Origin: Sarocladium kiliense
Lineage: Eukaryota > Ascomycota > Sordariomycetes > Hypocreales > Sarocladiaceae
Direction of reading: 5' to 3'
Assembly (NCBI GenBank): GCA_030734395.1
Contig: JAUZTG010000041.1
Location: 1 to 64,000, forward strand
Length of the DNA stretch: 64,000 nt
Shown: positions 58,343-64,000 of the stretch, one piece after another
How the letters are laid out: every line of letters begins with the position of its first letter
Position numbering within the stretch: position 1 is the first letter of the stretch
Program-made: the position numbers and the translations under genes
The notes under the pieces: generated by a model
The model's input: only the letters and a program-made list of their open reading frames with translations
What the model was told of the DNA's origin: nothing
Databases searched by the model: none

Positions 58343-59849
58343 TTAGCACTTTTTCTTCACCACCAAACCCGTCTTGAATAGCCTCGAGCATCCAATCAGT
58401 AGCGCACCCATCATCGTCACTACTGCCGCCCAAGCCTGCGCTCCCCGGTAACCCCCTCCTCCATCATCGATAGCTCCTCCCACTGGAGGTCCGGTCAAGC
58501 CTGCGAAACTTGCTACACTGAACGCCATGCCCAACCGTGTGCCGACCTTGTTCAACCTCGTCGTAATACTCGCCATTCCTGTAGGCATCAGGCATTGGAA
58601 GCCCGCCGTGGCAACTCCATAGAGAGTAGTGAAGACGTAGAGGCCTGTCTGGTCGGTGACTCCGAGCCAGGCGTAGGCCACGATGGATGTGGCGAGACCC
58701 ATTGTGCAGAGACAATTGAGGGTGCCGATTTTGGACGAGAGGAGGGGAACGAGGACACGGATTGGCATTCCGACGCCATTCACAATCGTGATTAGGGTCG
58801 CAGCATCCGTATAGGGCATACCGATGACTTCGAGGCCAAATGAGGCGATCTGATCATTTCTTAGTGAGAGTCTACGAGTCAGTAAGAGGTCGATGAGAAT
58901 GACTTACATAGTACAACGTGTAATACGTTCCCCAGACGAACATGAAGAGTCCGGCCACATAGCAGACATAGATCGGTTCCTTGAACGCAGCCAATTCGAT
59001 AATCGGCCCAGCCGTCCTCGGTGGCAACCAAGGCTTCATGAAGATAGCCGCCAGAGCCAGCCCAGAGAGATTCATGAACCCAAGCACCCTTGCCGTCCAC
59101 GCGAACCCCAACTTCGGGAGGACACCTCTGACTATAGCAGGATAAACCAGTCCTCCAGCTGAGTTCCCCGTCGTGACAAGCCCGACGGCCAACGCCCTCC
59201 TCTTGTCAAAGTATGTCGCAACCAGTGACACTGACGGCGTGAAGATGATGCCGTTCCCCAGTCCGGTCAATACACCTTGCGTAAGCATCAACTTCCAGTA
59301 CGCATCCCCACTTAGACTCATCGTGAACACTCCCAGCAGATGTAATATCGCGCCAGTCAAGAACGTGACTTTGAACTTCCCTGCATCCAGCAGCCTGCCC
59401 GAAAACGCACCGACGAAGAACGTCAACCAAACCTGAACTGCGCCGATCCAAGAAATCTCAGAAGCCGCTCGGTCGGGGAAGACAGTGATGTAGTAAGCTT
59501 GGAAAGCGCCAAAGGAGTTGATGTAGCCCCAGGTTGTGAAGATCATGATCCAGCCCATGGCGACCTGTGTCCAGGCGACAAGACCTCCATCGGGAGGGGG
59601 TCCATAGTCAACGGCAGAGGAAGTTGCATACAGCGCTGAGGGGGCCACTTCTTCCGCCTCATCTTCATCGTAGTTGTCCGAGTGTCTGCTGGTACTTGAC
59701 CCAGCGACGCCACCCTTCTCAGCAACGTCTTCGAACGATCCTGAGGTCCGTCGTTGAGACTCATCGACTCTCGTCACAGCATCGGCATCTGTACGCCGGA
59801 TGTCGGATCCGGTATCCGCCCGTTCAACATCGGTACCGGGACTGTTCAT
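58343..59849 (-). CDS. MFS transporter, monocarboxylate (MCT) type
   Basis: Two exons (59849-58908, 58849-58343) separated by a 58-nt intron (GTAAGT..CAG) give 482 residues. An acidic, polar N-terminus of about 100 residues is followed by PPPDGGLVAWTQVAMGW, the signature before helix 1 of fungal MCT-like proteins. Twelve helices are expected. RRALAVGLVTTGNSAGGLVY is the typical helix 4-5 block of the family. Likely plasma-membrane uptake or export of a monocarboxylate; homologues also move riboflavin or other acids, so the substrate is open. I start at MNSPGTDVER, because the frame above begins only with GTG. A dispersed repeat copy sits in its promoter (59974-60110). Confidence 0.92.
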
Positions 59850-61730
59850 CTTGACGCGGACGGCTTTGTCTGTCTTCTGTTCGGCATTGCAGTAAGTCAC
59901 ACAGAAGACTCACGAACCCTACCCAGACAGTAATTCTGAAGAACAGAAAACGATAGAAGTGAAGCTCTTTAACGGACAGAGAAAACCCAAACAAAGTGGA
60001 ACTCGGCCCGGGAATTAGATCCTGCTCTCGCTCCAGGGGCACTCAGTCGCCGGCTCCGCTCCGGCTTCGGGGGCTATCGTGGGGAGGGGCGACTTTGACG
60101 GGTAGTGCATCAGAGCCAAGAGTGGAAGGTTGACCGTTGCCGTCATTGGCAGATCAGAGATAAAGATTCGAAGAGGAGAAAGAGGTGGAAATTGATAGAT
60201 CACCTGTTTGCAAACCTTCTAAAAGACATGCACGTTGAACAGTTTCAGAGGCCCAGATCGTACAACGACGTTTCTATTCGTGTATAGCTTTCGTGACTGC
60301 GCAACAAGCATGATAACTTCTGTATACCTGCATTTCCTACAAGCAGGTCTCATGTCGATCTATGTAATTTCGATGTGAAGCTGTTGATCCTGATCAAGAG
60401 CAGAACGTGCCTCATAACGTCCGTGTTCCAGTCCCGAAACGAACCTCGTAGACTACCCTGTAGTTGATCATCCACAACCCTTCGGGGATCCTTTAAACAC
60501 ATGCAGTAAATAAATCTGGCGAAATGATTGCCCTACGTCGTTTAGTACTGATACTCCCGAGAATTACTTCTGATGTAGTGAAACAACTCTGACTATATTT
60601 CCTGGCAGAAACTCAAGACTGCACCAGGGATTCGTGATGTGTAACCACGCAAGTGTAGACAGTTACCTTGTTGAAGATACTGCGTGTAAAGGCTTCGGCT
60701 CCTGGATAAACCCACACGTTCATTGAAGCATCCTAGCTTCAGTAACCCAGTCAAATTACCATCAACGCGACCTCCTTTTCTCTAAAGCCTGTTAACCCAT
60801 CCGTCATAGCCCAAACTCTTTATACAAAACCCTCCTCACAAGTGGGGGAACTCTCATCTACGCCCAGGCACCACCCCGCAAGCTGCGCCCGCGTTGGAAG
60901 TCTAATTGTGTTAGCCACGAGTCAGGGCTGAAGTTTGCATAAGGGAAACAGGCGCGAATTACCTTTCTTGATCAAGGATCCCTCAAACAGGCCCGTTAGG
61001 GATAGACCATGTTAGAGATGCCGAGATGAACCTACGGCTCCATCGGCAGCGTCTATTACGCGTCAGGGCCAGAAAGGTCCCCTGGACGTCCCTGCACTGG
61101 AATGTTCGGTTCCTGCTCACTACGTAGCGCGAATCTGCAGGGGGCCTTTTGAACAACTTTGACATATTTCACAGGCCCTCTTTGTGCCACTGGGCAGGGG
61201 AGAATTCGTGTCAGCAAGTTGTTGATGCTCAGCATCGTCTGATCAGCCCGGGGGTCCCGGTATGCCCAGCGCGGCACTCTGGAGTATGCTGGCACGAATC
61301 ACGTCCTCGTTCGACAGGGTGATCCCAGAACGGGTAATGCGTTCATCAAACCTACAGATATACAGCCACAATGCCTGTGATTAAGCTTTTGTCAAAATAC
61401 TTCGACAACGTTCCACCCCTCCATCTCATTGGTCTCCTGTCAAGCAACGCCCCAGCTCCTGTCCAATCATTCTATATCGTGACCACCCGTCCAACAACTC
61501 ATTCGGAACTTATGGCAGTTGTTTAAGGGAAGGATCGGAGGTGGATCATTGATGCATTCAAACGGCAGTCGCAGGGGGAACTCCTTTTGGGATACCTTAG
61601 CTAGGTCTCCCATATGTATAAGACTATGGGCTGCCTGCAGCCAGAAGGGCACATTGTCCCCCACTCATTGCCGACAACCTCAACGTTGGATTCCACTCCT
61701 TTCACCTCTTTTTGAAGTCAATACGTTTTC
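59850..61730. other. Intergenic interval between divergent genes
   Basis: Shared upstream region of the transporter and chitinase genes. Besides repeat copy A I see no gene, RNA or further repeat. Confidence 0.5.
59974..60110 (+). repeat. Dispersed repeat, copy A
   Basis: About 135 bp that align with 63291-63420 over nearly the full length. Both start GGA(C/T)AGAGAA, pass through CCAAAC(A/G)(A/G)AGTGGA-like sequence, share an identical 24-bp core (60047-60070) and end with GGCGACTT. This copy is 125-260 bp upstream of the transporter ATG. Confidence 0.75.
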
Positions 61731-63261
61731 ATGCAGCTCCCTCAGTCTCTCTCAGCCTCGGTGCTGGGCCTCCTGGCCCTCTTGGGCACAGCCAATAGTG
61801 CAGCCACAAAATCGAACCTGGTTGCCTCTTCCTACTTTGCCGGTTTCCATGCGAACCGCGGCTTCCCTGTGTCTGCAATGCCTTGGGACAAATACACTGA
61901 TGTCAAATATGCGTTTGCGTATGAATCCTGCCACAGTTATCAAGTCATAAAAAGAGCCCACACTGACTTTTGCTCCGATAGTGAAACGACGCCCAACGGC
62001 GGCCTTGACATCTCCCAGTCCGAGCCTGATCAACTGCCTGTGTTTGTCGCTGCCGCACACAAACACGTCTGTAACCGTCCCTTGATACCATTTGCATGTT
62101 GACTAACGCTACTGCGCAGGGTGTGAAGGCACGCGTCTCCATCGGTGGTTGGACAGGAAGCAGATTCTGGTCAACCAGCGTCGGATCCGCCAAGAACCGG
62201 ACGGCCTTTGTCAAGACCTGTCTCGATTTCGTTAAGAAGTACGATCTTGACGGCTTTGACATAGAGTAGGTCTCAAACTCTCCTGTATGATCAAAGCATA
62301 TGTTGACGGTTTCTGCACAGCTGGGAGTACCCAAACAGACAAGGCATCGGATGCAACGCCATCAGCAAAGATGATACCACCAACCTTCTCGAGTTCCTCA
62401 AGGAAGTACGAAAGCAGCCATCTGGCAAGAAGCTATATCTTACCGCAGCAGCCTCTCTTTTCCCTTGGAACGATGCGTCAGGTGCTGCTTCCACGGATCT
62501 TTCCGGCTTTGCAAAGGTCCTCGACAACATCATGATCATGGTACGGCATCGGCATTGTCATGAACTGTCCAATATTCGCTAACTCATGTCTAGAACTACG
62601 ACATCTGGGGCCCCTGGCTGACAACCGGAGGACCCAACGCCCCCCTCTACTGGTCCTGCGACACTCGCAACAACCAAGGATCCGCCGAAGATGCCATCAC
62701 AAGCTGGGAAGCCGCCGGCATCCCCTCTAACAAGATTATTCTCGGCGTGCCAGCCTACGGCCATGGCTTCTCCGTGACCAACAAGGACGCCTTCTCCAAC
62801 GGCAAGCTCAGCGAGTACCCTCCGCAGAATGGTTCGACTCGCTTCCAAGGTAGCAGCTGGGACAATGATCCGCCAATTGACGTGTGCGGCAACAACAGCC
62901 CTCCTGGAGGCACGTACACTTTCTGGAGCCTGATCACCGAGGCCAAGTTCCTTAACTCAAAAGGTGATCCCGCTCCTGGCATTTCCTATGTATGGAGCAA
63001 CTGCAGCAAAACGGTACGTCACACCCAGGAACTGCACCCGTGCTCCTTGAGTTACGCAGTCTAATCCATTTCTTTTCATAGCCTGCGTTATACAGCAAGG
63101 AGCGCAAGATCTGGGTTTCGTACGACAATGCTCGGTCCTTTGCCGAGAAGGGCAAATTCGTACTCGCAAAGAAGCTTGCAGGTTTCGCCATGTACGAAGC
63201 AGGTGGCGATCACAACAACATTCTCATCAACGCCATTCGCAAAGCCATTGGCTTGGACTAG
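61731..63261 (+). CDS. GH18 chitinase, secreted
   Basis: Six exons (61731-61918, 61982-62066, 62120-62265, 62321-62540, 62594-63013, 63082-63261) give 412 residues. Signal peptide MQLPQSLSASVLGLLALLG. The catalytic motif D-G-F-D-I-D-W-E is rebuilt across intron 3 and contains the acid/base glutamate (DGxDxDxE). Other blocks are VSIGGWTGSRFWS (substrate-binding strand), NYDIWGPW with the catalytic-site Tyr, ILGVPAYGHGF and a late WVSYDNARS. There is no chitin-binding module, so a roughly 42-kDa secreted endo-type chitinase is likely. It could act in wall remodelling or on other fungi and arthropods. Intron 2 has the unusual donor GTCTGT; the frame supports it. Confidence 0.94.
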
Positions 63262-63773
63262 ATATTTAGGGACAACAACTCTACTTATTAGGATAGAGAA
63301 GAACCAAACAGAGTGGATCTCGGTTCGGGGATGGCGCCCTCTGTCAGCCAGGGTCTACAATCGCCGGCTCCGCTCCGGCTTCGGAGCTGGTTGAGGACGG
63401 CGACTTAGCTGGGAATACACTAAATAGATAACGACGACATTAGAGTACTACAGCGTGGCCAATTACATCCCATTCAAAGTTCATCAGAAGACCGGAGAAT
63501 GTTTCCGACCCTAAAGCGTGTTTGCTGATCTGGGGGTCGGGAAGTGCTTCGTGAGGGGGTCGGTTCGGGTGAATGTTATCCGAGGTTGGGCCATGATGAC
63601 GATTGCAATGGGCACTGGTAACGAGGACGGACTCGTGAGGAAATACAAAGGGGCTTCAGACGAGAATAGGAGTTCCAGCATGAGTTCTGTCTCGGCCAAG
63701 TGAAGCCAATTCTCAATCGACCCTAAGCTGATATCTCCACTGCGAACTTCAGTCGCGACAAGCGCAGATCAGG
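63262..63773. other. Intergenic interval between convergent genes
   Basis: Contains repeat copy B and both 3' regions. The minus-strand frame 63511-63699 shows no features and is not taken as a gene. Confidence 0.5.
63291..63420 (+). repeat. Dispersed repeat, copy B
   Basis: Second copy of the repeat described at 59974-60110, in the same orientation, starting 30 bp after the chitinase stop codon. It shares the 24-bp core at 63361-63384. No terminal inverted repeats are visible. Confidence 0.75.
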
Positions 63774-63977
63774 TCAAAGCTGCACCTTCAGCACCCAGAG
63801 TAGCATAATACAATTTGGTCTCTGCGAGCATCACCATCCTTCCTTTCCCAGCAAACTGGAAGTTCGCCACAAGCTCCCCCGTAAACACCTTACCCAAGAA
63901 TGTTCCCGCCGGGTTCCAAACGTGAACCCCGTCACCACACCCTGCGTAGACATTGCCCTTTGTGTCGCAATGAACAC
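63774..63977 (-). CDS. SMP-30/gluconolactonase-like protein, last exon (partial)
   Basis: The final exon (68 residues) of a gene that continues past the right edge. Its sequence contains HCDTKGNVYAGCGDGVHVWN and the closing GRMVMLAETKLYYATL. These match the last beta-propeller blade of the SMP-30/gluconolactonase/LRE-like lactonohydrolase family. The exon begins after the acceptor TTGCAG with a strong CTAAC branch site just upstream. Such enzymes open lactone rings or act as extracellular lactonases; the specific substrate cannot be read from this piece. Confidence 0.85.
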
Positions 63978-64000
63978 CTGCAAGTGAATTAGTTAGTCAG

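Noticed and set aside
1..64000. CRISPR array, rRNA genes or autonomous transposon
   Set aside because: No regularly spaced repeats with unique spacers, no rRNA-like blocks, and no reverse transcriptase, transposase or tyrosine-recombinase motifs were seen in any frame.

Overview
This window is the left end of a chromosome of a filamentous ascomycete (Pezizomycotina). It opens with 22 perfect copies of the telomere unit TAACCC. Its genes carry short introns (about 45-80 nt, mostly GTANGT donors, CTRAY-like branch sites, CAG/TAG acceptors) and encode families typical of Pezizomycotina: Pth11-like 7-TM proteins, DUF3433, fungal CorA-like proteins, NLR tails and berberine-bridge-type oxidases. 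A member of the Dothideomycetes is plausible, but that is only an impression. All splice models were built by hand from consensus sites and reading-frame continuity. No alignment was run.

Region 1 (1-9.9 kb, subtelomere) holds a cysteine-rich secreted protein whose stop codon lies inside the telomere, a small secreted CHRD-like protein and an FAD oxidase (BBE type). Long non-coding stretches separate them. Region 2 (10-28.6 kb, accessory metabolism) holds two Pth11-like 7-TM proteins, a cytochrome P450 that looks frameshifted in two places, a galactose-oxidase-type copper radical oxidase, a bacterial-type glutaminase with a STAS-like tail and a zinc-type alcohol dehydrogenase relative. About 4.4 kb without a recognisable gene follows the dehydrogenase. 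Region 3 (29.9-36.9 kb) holds a protein kinase fused to two SH3 domains and an FHA domain, a small proline-rich protein and a second BBE-type oxidase. Region 4 (36.9-42.7 kb) has no convincing gene.

Region 5 (42.7-64 kb) is denser. It holds a DUF3433 membrane protein, a very large CorA-like membrane protein locus split by one in-frame TAA, a GIY-YIG-like protein and a leftover C-terminal piece of a fungal NLR. It also holds the mitochondrial pyruvate carrier subunit MPC1, an F-box protein, an Asp/Glu-racemase relative lacking its catalytic residues, an MFS monocarboxylate-type transporter, a GH18 chitinase and the 3' end of an SMP-30-like lactonase. Two copies of a roughly 130-bp repeat flank the transporter-chitinase interval.

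No backbone enzyme (PKS, NRPS or terpene synthase) is present, so the P450 and oxidases are not read as a biosynthetic cluster. Most of the secreted and oxidative genes fit extracellular carbon, cell-wall or small-molecule oxidation. MPC1 is the one clear core metabolic gene. The most unusual object is the kinase-SH3-SH3-FHA protein.
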